A DNA stretch of 64,000 nt from Anaeramoeba flamelloides (Eukaryota; Metamonada; Anaeramoebidae), in assembly GCA_027625915.1 (NCBI GenBank), contig JANTQA010000015.1:806001-870000 (forward strand). Reading direction: 5' to 3'. The position numbers and the translations under genes are program-made. The notes below the pieces were generated by a model, which saw nothing but the letters and a program-made list of their open reading frames with translations, searched no databases and had not been told where the DNA came from. Below are positions 36,201 through 47,498 of the stretch, piece after piece (the first letter of the stretch is position 1; each line of letters opens with the position of its first letter).

Positions 36201-37663
36201 AAATTAAGATTTTTTTAAAATATCAAATAAATTCTTTAATAAACTCTTTTCCAATAATTGCAATCCCATTTTAAAATGGAAAAACACTTTTTTTTTTTTT
36301 TTTTTTTTTTTTCCATTAAAGGGTGGGTACTAAAAGTTCATTTTTTGCCGTATGTTTTCCAAAATTTAAAGGAATGAAGTAAAATCTTAGATTTTACTCA
36401 ATTCCTTTGAATTCTGGAAAACCAACGGCACTATGTTAGGTTTCTTTTTATTTTTGAAAATTTTCTTATTTGTTTTTTTTTTGATTTCTTTTTCTTTTTT
36501 TTTTAATACTTTTTTTTTAAAAAAAGATTGAGTGGAAAAAAAAAAGATCTTTGAAAAGAAAATAAAAATTTAAGAAATTTGAGATTTTGTAATGTCTTTT
36601 AAAATGAATTTAAATTCTTATTAAAAAATCTTCTTGTTAACCTTTTTTACATTGAAAGTTCAGTAATTAAAAATTTATAACGATAATTTCAAAAATTGTG
36701 ATTCACTTTTTTTTAGGCTGTGGTTTTATTTTTTTTAATTTTTAATATATCAGGCTTTTATATATTTTGAATGACTTTAAAGTGAATTATTAATAAATTT
36801 TAATTATTAGTTGTTATTTGACACTAAAGGATAAATTTTTTTTTTTCAATTTATTATTTTATGTGTCACAATTTTTGAAATATTGATAAATTGTTGATAT
36901 CTTTTGGGTTTATATACAAGTTTAATTAAAGAAAACAATTTTTAAATATTTTGAATTCAAAGAAAAAAATATTGAAAAAATATAAACAAAACTAATCATA
37001 AAAACAAAAAAAACGTAGCTAATCATTTAATTTCTAAAAAATATCATCTCTACAATTACAAATAATACAAAAAATAAAAATAAAAATAAATATAATACAA
37101 AAAAAAAAAAAATAGGTTGTTGCAATAAATGAATTTAATCAAAAATTATTTGAAGATGAAGAAGTAAATAGATTATTAGAAAGTTTGGTATTATTTGAAA
37201 AAACTTCAAATGATAAATTTTTTAAAGAAAAAAATTGTGTGATCTTTTTTAATAAAATTGATCTTTTTGAAGAAAAAATTAAAACAGAAGATTTAAGTCA
37301 GTGCTTTCCAGATTATGAAGGTGGAAACGATCCTGACGAAGCAAAAAAATTTATAAAACTCAAATTTTTAGAAGCTGGTGAAAATGAATCTAGGAATATT
37401 TTTTGCCATTCCACATGTGCGACAGATACAAGAAATGTAATTATTATTAATCTTTACCCTTTTCTTACTTTTTATTTCTGATTTTTTATTTTTATTATTA
37501 TTTTTTTTAAAATCTTGGTTCAGTTATATTGAATTATTCATTTTGATCATTATTCTATTTTTTTTTTTATATTTATTTTTACTTTAAATAGATCGAAAAT
37601 GTATTTGATGCAGTTAATGTAAGTATTATAGAAAACACATTAAAAAATGGTGGTTATATGTAG
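27261..37663 (+). CDS. heterotrimeric G-protein alpha subunit (6 exons)
   Basis: Exons 27261-27572, 27868-28022, 28175-28303, 35851-35929, 37116-37436 and 37592-37663 sum to 1068 nt, giving 355 aa, a normal G-alpha length. All junction phases fit. It couples receptors to effectors by a GTP/GDP cycle at the plasma membrane. MGKNGS is a typical N-myristoylation start; no Cys3 for palmitoylation is present. G1 is GTGESGKST (44-52). Switch I carries Arg180 in LCRIPTTG, G3 is [12 protein letters not shown] with catalytic Gln206, G4 is NKID (271-274) and G5 is TCATDT. These are all intact, so the GTPase should be active. The helical domain (about 70-160) is shorter in similarity. The C-terminus ends NGGYM, with no Cys at the pertussis-toxin site. 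The subclass cannot be named. Donors GTTTGT, GTAATT, GTTTGA, GTAAAT and GTAATT are used. Confidence 0.9.
28660..29400. repeat. inverted-repeat element flanked by direct repeats
   Basis: 28740-28795 is inverted relative to about 29240-29305 (TTTAGATTCTCTAAATTTCA against GAAATTAAGAGAATCTAAAA). Outside this, 28664-28735 and 29336-29400 are direct repeats (ATGATCAAATTCACCAAAAT... in both). The direct repeats are too long for a target-site duplication. The block could be a tandem array of one element or a composite. Non-coding. Confidence 0.55.
30027..30285. mobile_element. small TIR element, CCCTAGTACCAGTATAAAAG ends
   Basis: AAGCCCTAGTACCAGTATAA near 30036 and the reverse complement of TTTTATACTGGGACTAGGGA near 30280 form terminal inverted repeats of about 30 bp. 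The interior has no open frame. About 255 bp, MITE-like. Confidence 0.6.
31538..33045 (-). mobile_element. LINE family 2 (non-LTR retrotransposon), 5'-truncated copy with target-site duplication
   Basis: Minus strand, A-rich tail at 31538-31555. It encodes the reverse-transcriptase palm ([13 protein letters not shown] and MFADDLILL), the thumb region, and a C-terminal CEICKK...HFLWNC zinc knuckle. It ends in a stop near a GAGGGG/CTCCTC hairpin (31562-31580). The upstream RT piece [19 protein letters not shown] is also present at 32930-33010, but in another frame, so at least one frame break and an early stop separate it from the 260-residue main frame. The 15-16 bp duplication AAAAACTATCACTTTT lies at 31522 and 33046. 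No endonuclease domain: the 5' part is missing. FADD plus QGDPLSP identify a LINE-type RT. Confidence 0.88.
33231..33305. repeat. palindromic module fragment (locus 4)
   Basis: AACCTTTCGTGAGTTTTATG followed by TTTATTCAGAGGATCAATAG and then AAACAAAAAAACTCG resembles the CTTGAGTTTTCTGTTTATTTG module and its inverted partner seen at the other loci. It lies 170 bp from the LINE copy at 31538-33045. Only one worn module is present. Confidence 0.4.
34985..35590. repeat. dispersed repeat, direct copy of 22760-23480
   Basis: Same block order as the copy downstream of Wee1, with small indels. It lies 260 bp upstream of G-alpha exon 4. Non-coding. Confidence 0.6.
36343..36450. repeat. palindromic module (locus 5) in G-alpha intron 4
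   Basis: The stretch has ATGTTTTCCAAAATTTAAAG, GAATGAAGTAAAATC, a short spacer, then GATTTTACTCAATTCCTTTG and AATTCTGGAAAACC. The two halves pair as a 32-33 bp stem with few mismatches. It is the same module as at 24290 and 56820. Confidence 0.65.
36585..36830. repeat. partial copy of the dispersed repeat B (first 250 bp)
   Basis: TTGTAATGTCTTTTAAAATG and TTTCAAAAATTGTGATTCAC match 14863-15110 in order. Located in G-alpha intron 4. Confidence 0.55.
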
Positions 37664-39280
37664 AATTTATTATTTATTTATTTATTATTTATTTATTTAT
37701 AGAATATATAATATTTATAATATAATGAACTAATTCCGAAATATCGTAATTATCAAAAAGAAATTTTAATTAAATCCTTTTTTTTCTTAATTTACATATT
37801 TTTTTTTTTAATAAATTATAATAAATGGATCTTTATTTTTTAAAGAAATCTTTTATAAATATACTAAAAATACATGAGATACTAACAACCTGAAGGCATT
37901 TTTTATAGTAACCAAATTCAGTAAAATTATTGGACCGACCTCAATTTTTTGGAAATTTTTTACTAATGAATCAATTTTGATAAAATATTTTAAATTTGAT
38001 TTTATTAGTTAAAATACTATGAGAATTATAAGGATAAAAATGTCAGGTAATAACAGTTCTTCAAAATAGTAATTAAAGGTTTTTTTTTTTGTAAAAATAA
38101 TACAAGTAACCAATCTCGTAAAAAATCCAATAATTTTTATTCTTAGATATCTGAAATAATTCATTTTTATATACCAAACTAATATCAACTAAGCATAAAT
38201 CATTTTGAGTGTTGTATTGATTTTAAAATTGAATTTTTTAAATTTAATTGTCAGATTTGAAAGCTTTTTAAAAATCAAAAGCAGTTTTTGACAAATTAAA
38301 AAAACTTAAAGAATATAAATTTTCAAAGAGAGACAATAAAAATGATCTCCAAAACTCATACTCAACAACAGCTATAACAATATATCTCTTTAAATATTAC
38401 TTTAGTCTTGGAATAGTTCAAAGATAAGTGGAATTATTACCTAATCAAGAAACACTAAAAATTGAAAATGATAGAATAACTCTATTTGGAATTTGAAAAA
38501 AAGTTTATACTTTTCTTGATAATAACATTAAAGAGAACAAACTCATCCAAATATTCGCTGAAACAAAAATAACAAATTGTTTCCAAACAGATGAAAACTG
38601 AATCTAAAATTTTAATTGAGGACAATTCATTTTCTTTACCCTCTTCAATTTTAAAGCAGAAGTTTCAATTTTAAAGATTTATATATGTTCTAATTAGAAT
38701 ATTACCAATATAAAATATTGTTTAGAAAGCTTCTTTTTTCCTTTTTTTCTGATTCCATCTTCTCGTACGTTACTTTTCGGAGAGAACTCGACTAGAGTTG
38801 GAAAAGGTTTTTTTTTTTTTTTTTTTTTTTTTAATCAATTTCCAGTAATCAGGAAAAGTAATCTTTCCTCTTTCCGTTTATTTAATTTATGAAATAAATA
38901 CAATTCTCCTTTAAAAAAAAATAAAAATAAAAATAAAACGATTCAAGATTCAAACACTTTTTCTTATAATTTACTATTTGCGAGATTGCAAAATTAATGT
39001 GGAATTTTACTTTTATATATAAAAAAAAAAAAAGAAAAAGAATAATACCTTTTCTGAAGGAATTAATTTGTTCCTGGATTCTTCAATAAAAAAGTCTGTT
39101 ATAGTTGGGGTTAAATGATATTAGTTTCACCCATGCCTCAAATACTTTCTGTATCTTTAAAAAATCTATTATAAATCTTATTGAACACTAAATTAAAAGA
39201 TTATTTTACTTTTGATCACCATTGAAAATTTTCCTTTGGAAAATATTTTTTTTTAATTCCTTTTCCAAATCTAAAAATAG
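37664..39280. other. intergenic region downstream of G alpha
   Basis: Mostly AT-rich. TATTTATTTATT short repeats follow the G-alpha stop. About 38320-38680 contains a stretch of higher coding-like character (see separate entry). A 30 bp T-run lies at about 38810. No host gene is supported. Confidence 0.4.
38300..38690 (+). pseudogene. possible decayed coding remnant
   Basis: One plus-strand frame reads NDLQNSYSTTAITIYLF and continues past stops as IENDRITLFGI and NIKENKLIQIFAETKITNCF. The residue mix is more protein-like than its surroundings, but several stops interrupt it and no family is recognised. It may be a dead transposon ORF or a lost host exon. Confidence 0.25.
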
Positions 39281-40420
39281 AAACTCAAAATATGTCCTTA
39301 ATAAAATTAAGCACTATTTTTTTCTGATTAATATTTTTCGAAATTAAGTTCATAACTTAATTCCATTAACCACTGTGATAATTTTTTTTAGAATAAAAAC
39401 ACTCTCAACTTTTGAATATCGAAAATATTTTTTGAAATTACTGTGCACTTTTTTATTTTTTTTTTTGAAAAATTGGGGTTGAGAAAAGTTTGAAATCAAA
39501 GAATAAGTTAATATATTAAATTAGAATGCTTTTCCAGAGAGTTTATCTTTTTAGTTGAACTTTTTTTTTAATTTTACCATTTAAAACGAAAAAAAACGTT
39601 TAAAGACCAAATTAGTGCCTTTTGTGAAAAGAAAATTCACATAATTTAGAATTTGTTTTAGTTAATGAGTTAAATATAAGACATTGTATATTAAAATATA
39701 CATAATTTCAACGTTGAATTCAATGATTTTGGCAAAACATGTTTTCAAGAAAAAGTTAAATTCAAACTTTATTTATTTTAATTTTATCATTTAGTTTTTT
39801 TAATTGTATTAATGGAAAGTATTTGATCAGTTTTTCATTTTTAGTGTTTTTTGGGTCGTAGGGACATATTAGTATTCCATTTTGTAAAAAATTAATATTT
39901 AGAACTTCCAAAAGTAACTATTTTTTTGCTTTTTTTTAATTTCAAAGAGTAACTCAATAATCGTGAACATAAAAACCCAAAGACTCATTAAGTTCTGATT
40001 ACTTTTTTATAGAATTTATTGCAGAATCAATATATTTCCAAGATTTGAGAAAAATTTTGTGAAAGAAATCTCTTAGGAAATTATTTAATTTTTTTAAAAT
40101 AATTGAATTTTTTAGCAACTAATCTAGATTTCGCAACAAATTTAGGAAAGATATTTTGTGACTTTGGAGTCTGAATATTGGGTTCAACCCTTTAAATTGG
40201 TCTCTAAATGCAGATTTTTATTTCTGAAATTGTTGAATTTTTTACCAATACATCGATCATTTTTAATAGGTTAGATAAATATCTTGTACTATTTTACTAA
40301 TAGTATTTTTTAGAGACATTTGAACCATTCAACAAATGTGGTTAATCACAATAACTACATATTTTGATCCTAGACTTCTCCTTGGTAGACGCTAATCCCT
40401 TAAGGTGGCAAAATTTTAAC
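39280..40420. repeat. long dispersed repeat mosaic
   Basis: 39280-39890 is inverted relative to 10920-11500. 39880-40210 is inverted relative to 58090-58440 (AGCAACTAATCTAGATTTCG against CGAAATCTAGATTAGTTGCC). This suggests a long old element of which different parts survive at each locus. No intact frame. Confidence 0.55.
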
Positions 40421-40430
40421 TCCTTGTTGT

Positions 40431-40822
40431 GGAAAAAAAGTTCAAAACGGTGATTTATTGTGAACCTTAGTGAAAATGAAAAGATAAACTAAAAAAAAAA
40501 GTCAGTTCCAAATAATATCAAATAATAACCCATTTTATTATTTTCAACCAACCCAATAAATACAATTTTAATCTACTTTTATATCGAAATTTTTAGTGTG
40601 ATTTTGGTGATCTCAAAATATTTAATTTTTTGAACAAATTTTTAATAATTGATCAATCAAAGAAAAACCAATACAAAAAGATAGTATTAAAAAAACTTTT
40701 ATTGTGTTTTGTCCTTCATTTGGTCTGTATTTATTTTTTTATTCTTTTATTTATTGATCTTACTTTGAATTTTCAGGTTCTATTAATGTAACCAATTAAA
40801 AACCATGTTACACTTTTTTTCC
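40431..40822. mobile_element. MITE of the ATAGAACCTGAAAA family
   Basis: Left end GGAAAAAAAGTTCAAAACGG, right end the complement GGAAAAAAAGTGTAACATGG. The inverted repeats extend about 60 bp. The centre is shared with 47101-47498 (CAACCCAATAAATACAATTT, GATCTCAAAATATTTAATTT). Length about 390 bp, non-coding. Confidence 0.7.
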
Positions 40823-41308
40823 ACCAGTACAAATATCTTTTTTTAAATCCTTAATTTTTATTGACTTTAGGATTTTCTGTTAAATAAAAAAGTCCTATTC
40901 CAAGATAAAAAAAAAAGAAAAAGAGACGACAACTTCAATTTCTGTCTCTTGGTAACTTGTTCGGAATAAAAAAAAGTCAAACTGAAATGAAAATGTTTTG
41001 CTGAGAAAATATAAAGATCCTCAAGGATTAATTAAAATTGTTGTAATCTAATTGTGTTCCAACAACAAACAAGATCTTTTCAGTACCTGTTCATAAATTA
41101 AACAACCTTAAGAGAAGTGATGAAGGAATTGATCAACCAATAAAAGGAGATTTTTTTCTTTAGGCTCTCTGGGATCTTTCTCTTTCCTAAATTTCTCGCG
41201 ATTGGTAAAAAGTTGCTTTTAGTAACTTGAGAAATCGTTGTGTTTGAACTAATTCTCCTTCATTTGGTTGACAAAATAAACATGGTTTGTCTGTGTTAAT
41301 TGATCTAC

Positions 41309-41650
41309 TGGTATTTATTTAATAACTGGGTTAAAATTTTCACTTCATTTTACATTTTCCTTTTGTTAAGGGACTAATCTCTATTAAATTTTTTTACCTA
41401 AATTTAATAGAGATTCAGAAAATTTTTTGCCAATTACATAGATTTGAAAACCCCTGTTTATTTTCATATTAAACCATTTTCTTGAGAAGGAATCCTTATT
41501 TAAAAATTGGTCAAAAAAAAATATCAGAGACAGCCCCTTAAAAGATGTTCCAAAATTATAATCTACCTCTTTTCAAATTCTATTTAGTAAAAAGAAAAAG
41601 AAGGAAAATGAAGTAAAAATTTTTCCCCGTTTATGAGACAAGCACCAATA
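41309..41650. mobile_element. TIR element, TACTGGTATTT family, with insert
   Basis: Left end TACTGGTATTTATTTAATAA then AAATTTTCACTTCATTTT. The right end carries GGAAAATGAAGTAAAAATTT. The interior holds a further short inverted pair (TCTATTAAATTT / AAATTTAATAGA). Non-coding. Confidence 0.55.
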
Positions 41651-42033
41651 ACAATTAAAACACATGTTGACTTGAATTATTCGTCCACCACAAAAGTTTG
41701 ATTGTTACAAAAACAAGAAAACGAGCAATTAACAACCCAGCCAACTTTCTGAAAATGCTTGTTCTAATCAGGAAAGAAGAGAATTGGTTGAACAGTTTTT
41801 GTTCTTCAATTGTTTGTTGAAAAGGATCTTGATAAAGAAGTGAAAAAAATGGTAAAGTTATTTTTTCTTAAGGCAAAGATCTAGGAAAATAAAATTCGTT
41901 CAATATGGAGAACACCCACGCCTACTCAATGGGTTTGTTATAGACTCACATAAATCAAGAATTGACAAATAATGATAATGAAAAATTAGATTATTTTCAC
42001 AATTTTAACTTTATTTTTTTATGTTTTACAAGG

Positions 42034-42720
42034 CTATGTTAAATTTTGATTTCAATGAAGAGACTTTTCAAAAACCTCCTTTTGTTGTTGAAAATCCCCA
42101 AAAAAACTGGCCGAAATGCACAAACTGTTATTTTGAAGACGGTAATATATTTTGCAATCATTTGAACCACATTTTATGTTGCAATTGCTTCTACAAACAA
42201 AAAATTCACAAAGAAAAAAAACAATCTTTTTTTGATCTCAAAGACAATAATTTTACAAACATTTTAAGAACTAACTCCAAATATCAAGTTTCAAAGAATC
42301 AAAAGACATGTAACGCCTTTTCGAATATCCAATTCCTTTTTTTTTTTTTTTTTTTTGTTTTTTATTGTTTCCTTTTGAGAGCGTTTGCTCTTGTTTTCCG
42401 TCAAACACCCCGTTCTTAATAAACACCAACGATTGCTTATATGATCTTTAAAAAACTTAAACAAAGTGATTAATTCTCGTTGTTTCATCTTTTCGCTCAG
42501 AAAAATTTTATCTCAAAATTTTTTTCTGAAAAAATTCTTTTTGTTTTTAGTGTCAGCCATTCTCATCATGAAAGAGAAATGAAGAAAAACCAATTTTTTT
42601 TCAAAACCCTTCACGAATTCTTTGAACTGCACTTCCATACCTACTGTGAAATTTGTTTGGCAGAGAAACTGATTTTTCTCTTTGTCAAATACAAAAAAAT
42701 TCTTTTATTCTTTTACAGAA
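42034..42720 (+). pseudogene. B-box-like zinc-finger coding fragment
   Basis: From an acceptor-like TTTTACAAG at 42033 the frame encodes WPKCTNCYFEDGNIFC, NHLNHILCCNCFYKQKIH and then KEKKQ. This is a C-x2-C ... C ... C-x2-C ... H pattern like B-box/TRIM zinc fingers. About 240 bp on, after an acceptor-like TTTTTAG at 42550, another frame reads SHSHHEREMKKN and HTYCEICLAEKLIFLF, which could continue the same module and start a second finger. No donor/acceptor pair joins them in phase, and no start exon or C-terminal coiled coil is evident. The finger lacks some ligands. It could be a gene relic or a gene whose other exons I cannot see. Confidence 0.4.
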
Positions 42721-42889
42721 TTTGAGGGTTTTTATTGGGTTTTTAGAAAAAAAATTCTTATGTAGGACAGCTGTTTTAAAAAAGTTTGGAATTTTTTTTT
42801 GGATTGTAAAAATTAAACTTTTAAGGAAGTAAGTACATTTTACCATTTTGAAAATTTTTAATTGTGTTAACCTTACTGAAAAAATATTT

Positions 42890-44040
42890 TTTGGGTGCCC
42901 CTCGATATTGAAACTTTGAAACCAAAACATCACCCACGAGTATATTCGTGAATGGAAGTCAAAGTAATTCAGAGTTGAATCTTAATTTTTTCAATTTTTG
43001 AACATTTTTTTTTGATTCAATTTTTGGTTTTATTAAATAAAGTTTTGGATCTAGAAATGTGTTTATAAGAACGATCGAAATTAACCAAACAGTAAACCAA
43101 CAAAATATATCCGAAAGGGTGTGCATTTGAAACAAATATTTTCTTTTAGAAGACCAAACACGAAAGATCACCATTCCAAATAAATTTGTTGAAATCAAGA
43201 ATGAAAAAAAAAAAAAAATCGATAAAAGTCTATTTTGGAACATTTGTTTTCTTTATCTTCTTCGTTTGTATGAATACAAACTATTTTTTTCCTTAAATTT
43301 CTCGCCCCATTACTATTTATTATTATTTTAAAAAACCTTTTGTGACAAATTTGCTTACAAAATTCTTTTTTAAAATATTTTTCTCAAACAAAGCCTAAAC
43401 AAGGAATACTATTTCAAAAATTAAAATAAAGGGAGTTGAATTCTTGGAATCAAAAAACAGTTACAAAAGATTCAAATCCAAATAATTGAGAAATTCAATA
43501 ACAAATTTCAATCAGATTCAGAATTTTTTTGAGTTCTCATTTTAATGGAAAATAAATAATTATAAAATCAAACGAATTGGTCTAATAAACCCTTATTCTC
43601 ATGAAGAAATAAAAAAATTCTGATTTTCTGAACCCAAACTAGAATTAGATAACATAAATGAAAATAGGATTTTTAAATTCATTTTGGAAATTCTTTCGAA
43701 ATAAACAGTAATTTGTTTATCAAAAATTTTCCAAATAAAATTTTTTCATAAAGAATTAAAAATAAAACCAAATAAAGAATAAGTAATTGTGTAAAATGTT
43801 ATAGATAAGATCAAGCAATAAATGATTTTTATTTATTTTTTTTTGATCAATTTTTTCATTTTTTTGATTTGCGTTTTTTTGTTGGTATGAAAATATCTTA
43901 CACTAGGATATATTCAACTCTAGTATTTATGAAAATATCAATGTATTTGACTAAAGAAATGATTTGAATAATTCAGTTTCACATAAATGGTGGCACTCAA
44001 AAAATGAAAAATGTTATTATCCCCCTTAAAAGATTCCTAT
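42890..44040. repeat. inverted copy of the TPLATE intron 2 repeat
   Basis: The reverse complement matches 9810-10940 along nearly its whole length. Markers are CCAAATAAATTTGTTGAAAT, TCTAGAAATGTGTTTA and GAAATGATTTGAATAATTCA. The open frames at 42685-43243 are part of the repeat and have no counterpart among known proteins. Confidence 0.65.
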
Positions 44041-45261
44041 TTTAAGGGGCTTTCAGACTAAAAAAAATCTAAAAGTAAATTTAATAGAAAATTCAAAAAA
44101 AAAATTACCACGTCTGAAAATTTTAAAACAAGTAAAAATCTGATTACTATAAAGCCAAACTGGTTTTTAAAGTAATTTTCAGAAACGAATTATGTTTTTT
44201 TACAAGTTGATCGATTATTCTTATTTTTGAAAACTTCAAAATCCAATACATTTCTAAATTATTTCAAAAAAACTTATTTACATTGAAGAAGAAAGAAATC
44301 TTATTTTGTCCTAGTAAAGGAAGTGAAGTAAAATACACTTTAGAAATGAAACCACAAAGTTCTGGAATAACTCAGTTTAAAAACTCTTCTTAATTTCAAA
44401 AAAATTACAATAATTAAATTAATCTTGAAAAAAATATAATTTTTTTATTCAAAAAACAGTTAAAATCAATTTTTTCAATTTGTTGAACAAAAAAATTATA
44501 AGAAAAACAACCAACCCATCGAATTAAAAATTCTCCAAAAATACTTTTTTAAAACCTGGGAAATTAAACTTATAAAATAAAGAAATACTTTTTTAATTTG
44601 ATTATTTTTAATCAATAATTAATAACCCAAATCCTAATTTTTTCAGTGAGTTATTACTAATCCAAAGATTAAATTTATCAATAGACTTTATTAGTATTTC
44701 TCAATTTTTTAAAGATTATAAACAAATAAAATATTTTCAAATTAATAATTCTAATAAAAAAAAAAAAAAAAAACTAGATATTCTCAAATAACTGATTTTA
44801 ATCATAATAATTCGTTGTTTATACTCTTGATATTTGGAAAAGAATAATTACATAATCATGTAAATTTCAAGAAATTTAATAAATATTTGTAAATAAAATG
44901 AATGATCAATTTTTCTAGATCTCCAAGGATTCAATATTTGATTTGTTTTTTTTGTATTTTTAAAATAAGATTTTAAGTTTCCAATGTTGTTTGTTCGACC
45001 AAACTTTCTTAAATGACAAAAAGTGAGATTTCTTTAAAATCAAAATATTTTGCAAATCTTTCTTTTTCTTTCTCTTTGATCAAAAAATCCAAAACAAAAA
45101 GGATCAAATTTTTTAACTGAAAATATAATATGGGAAAATGAACTTCTTTTAAAAATGAGAATTCATTTCTCTAAAGTTGATAAATGAGGTTTCTTTTCAA
45201 GTTCAATTGTATCCTTGTGTTTATAATTACTCCATTACCTTTGGGAAAAAAAAAAAAAAAA

Positions 45262-45440
45262 AAAGAGTTACTAGTCCCTTAAGGACTATCCGAATTTTAT
45301 GTTTGGTGAATAGTACTTTTATTACTAAAAATCCATTTGATTGACTTTCAAAAATGTAAAGCCAATAAAATTTTTTCTCTTAAAAATTTAATAATTTTCA
45401 AACTTGAAGCATTTTATTATTTGGGTAAAACCATTTTCAT
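45262..45440 (-). mobile_element. short LINE 3'-end remnant
   Basis: On the minus strand a worn frame like LLKFLREKILLALHF leads to AATTCGGATAGTCC and a TAGTCC-TTAAG-GGACTA hairpin (45272-45288). This parallels the 3' ends of the other LINE copies. An A-run on the plus strand follows, not the expected T-run, so the tail is odd or lost. Confidence 0.4.
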
Positions 45441-45828
45441 AATCCAAATTCAAAATTTACCTTGAAAAGTTTTGAAAATAAAAATTCACTTATTTCTCCT
45501 GGAACTTTTTGCCACATATTAAAATCTAATAGAGTTTAGTACTTGGTACAAATATATTTGAATATAAAGTAGAAATGAAGAGAAGTAAGAGCGAAAAAAA
45601 ATAGTATTTTAAATTTTAGTTTGTTTTGTTCAAGAATTTGGAAAAGTTTTTGGATCAATAAATGTTTTTTTTAATTTCCAATAAAATCTCAAAAGAAACT
45701 CAAAATTGTAATATTGTGTCTTTTCCTTTTCTATATTTTTTTAAACCATTTTTTCTATTTACAAAATTGGATTTTAGTTCTCTTGTCAGAACATAAAATT
45801 CTGATAGTACTTAATAAAGAGAGAACTT

Positions 45829-46860
45829 TTTTTAAAAAAAAAGTACTTTTCTTCCCACTCCAACCTCTACCTCACATTTAAAGAATGGTTTGTCTTCTTT
45901 CTTAAAATCGAAAACTTCTAAAAAGTATTAATTCTGAAAAAATTTTCACTTTTTTTAAATAAAAAACTTGAAAAAAATTTTTAAAAAAATTCCTCACTTT
46001 TTTAAAATGGCTGTAACACTCATAAAAAAGATTTGTTGTTTATCAAAAAAAATCTAAAATTCAAAACAAAGAATACCTCCATTCCAAACCGACCATGAAA
46101 TCTTAGATAAACAGAAAATGAATTTTCTGTCTCAAACTTTCCTTTCTATTTTAAAAATTCACGGTTTATAATATGCTATTATATGAACATAAAATCCTCT
46201 TCCAGCCGTTCCAATCCCACCGTTAAAATTTATAAGACCATGAAATTGATTTTCTATTATAAAAATTTGTCCATGTATGATATACCATAAAATGGTTATG
46301 AAGGTTTATCATAAAACCAAAAATTTTATAATAGTGGAAAAAATAATGTGTTATCCAATTTTTTGGTTTTTTTTATTGAAAAAATAATTGATAAAAAACC
46401 TTTCTTCATATATTAATGTGGATCTTGAATTTTCAAAATTGAAAAAATCTCAGGTTTAAACAATTTAAAAGTGATGATCGAAAAATACTTTTACCATTTC
46501 TGTGATTTCTGTGATTTTGGAATTCAATTTTTGCTGTTGTTTATTACAAAAAAAAAATTTCAAAAATAGTTTATTATTATTTTAAAAAGTGAATACTTTT
46601 TTTTTTTTTTTCTGATTTTGTCTGAATTAAAACTTTATTAAAGTTTTTTTTTCATAAAAGTGAGGAATTTTTTTAAATAAAAAGTGCTTTTCTTCTCATT
46701 CCAACCTTTACCTCAAATTTCAAGGTTGGTTTGTCTTCTTTCTTAAAAATAGAAAACTTTCAAAAAGTATTAATTCTGAAAAATTTTTCACTTTTTTTAA
46801 ATAAAAAACTTGAAAAAAATTTTATAAAAGTCCTCACTTTTTTAAAACAGGTGTAACGAT
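45829..46860. repeat. direct repeats of about 190 bp flanking a TIR-type element
   Basis: 45829-46015 and 46660-46858 are direct copies, about 88 % alike by eye (AAAGTATTAATTCTGAAAAA, TTTAAATAAAAAACTTGAAA). Between them, from 46203, lies a copy of the GTCGTTCCAAC-type element of 3217-3716. The arrangement suggests a segmental duplication or a composite element. Confidence 0.55.
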
Positions 46861-47100
46861 TTTGGATATTTGAATAACAACTTTAGAATTGAGTTTTATA
46901 AAGATAATTAAAAATTAATTTTGCCTGTTTTTTTTTGGAAATAGCTTATTAAAATTTCTTTTCAGAAAATTAAACTTAAAATCATAGATTTTACAAGTAT
47001 TCACGAGAAAGGATACAACCAAAATTTCTTTATGTTTTAAAAAGCAAAAATAAAAAATGTACAAGAAAATAGGAATCAAGAATTTCAGATTACCATTGTG

Positions 47101-47498
47101 GAAAAAAAGTGAAACACGGTTTTTAATTGTAAACATTAATAGAACCTGAAAATGAAAAGTAATATCAATGAAAAAAAGAATAAATAAATACATAAAGACA
47201 AAATGAAGTATTCGCCACAATAACAGTTTTTTTAATGCTATCTTTTAGTATGGTTTTTCTTTGATTGATCGATTATTAAAAAATTTGTTCAAAAAATTGT
47301 CTATTTTTGAGATCTCCAAAACTACACCAACAATTTCGATAACTCAAGTGGATTTAAATTGTATTTGTTGGGTTGATTGAAAATAATATAATGGGTTATT
47401 ATTTGAAGTTAATGGGTTTCTTCTTTTTATTGATTTTACTTTTCATTTTCAGGTTCTATTAATGTTCCCAATTAAAAACCTTGTTTCACTTTTTTTCC
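47101..47498. mobile_element. MITE, best-preserved copy of the ATAGAACCTGAAAA family
   Basis: The terminal inverted repeats are about 68 bp with few differences: left GGAAAAAAAGTGAAACACGG, right complement GGAAAAAAAGTGAAACAAGG. Both continue through AATAGAACCTGAAAATGAAA. The centre has no open frame of note. Other copies are at 40431-40822, 17882-18250 and, cut by the window end, from about 63890. Confidence 0.8.
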
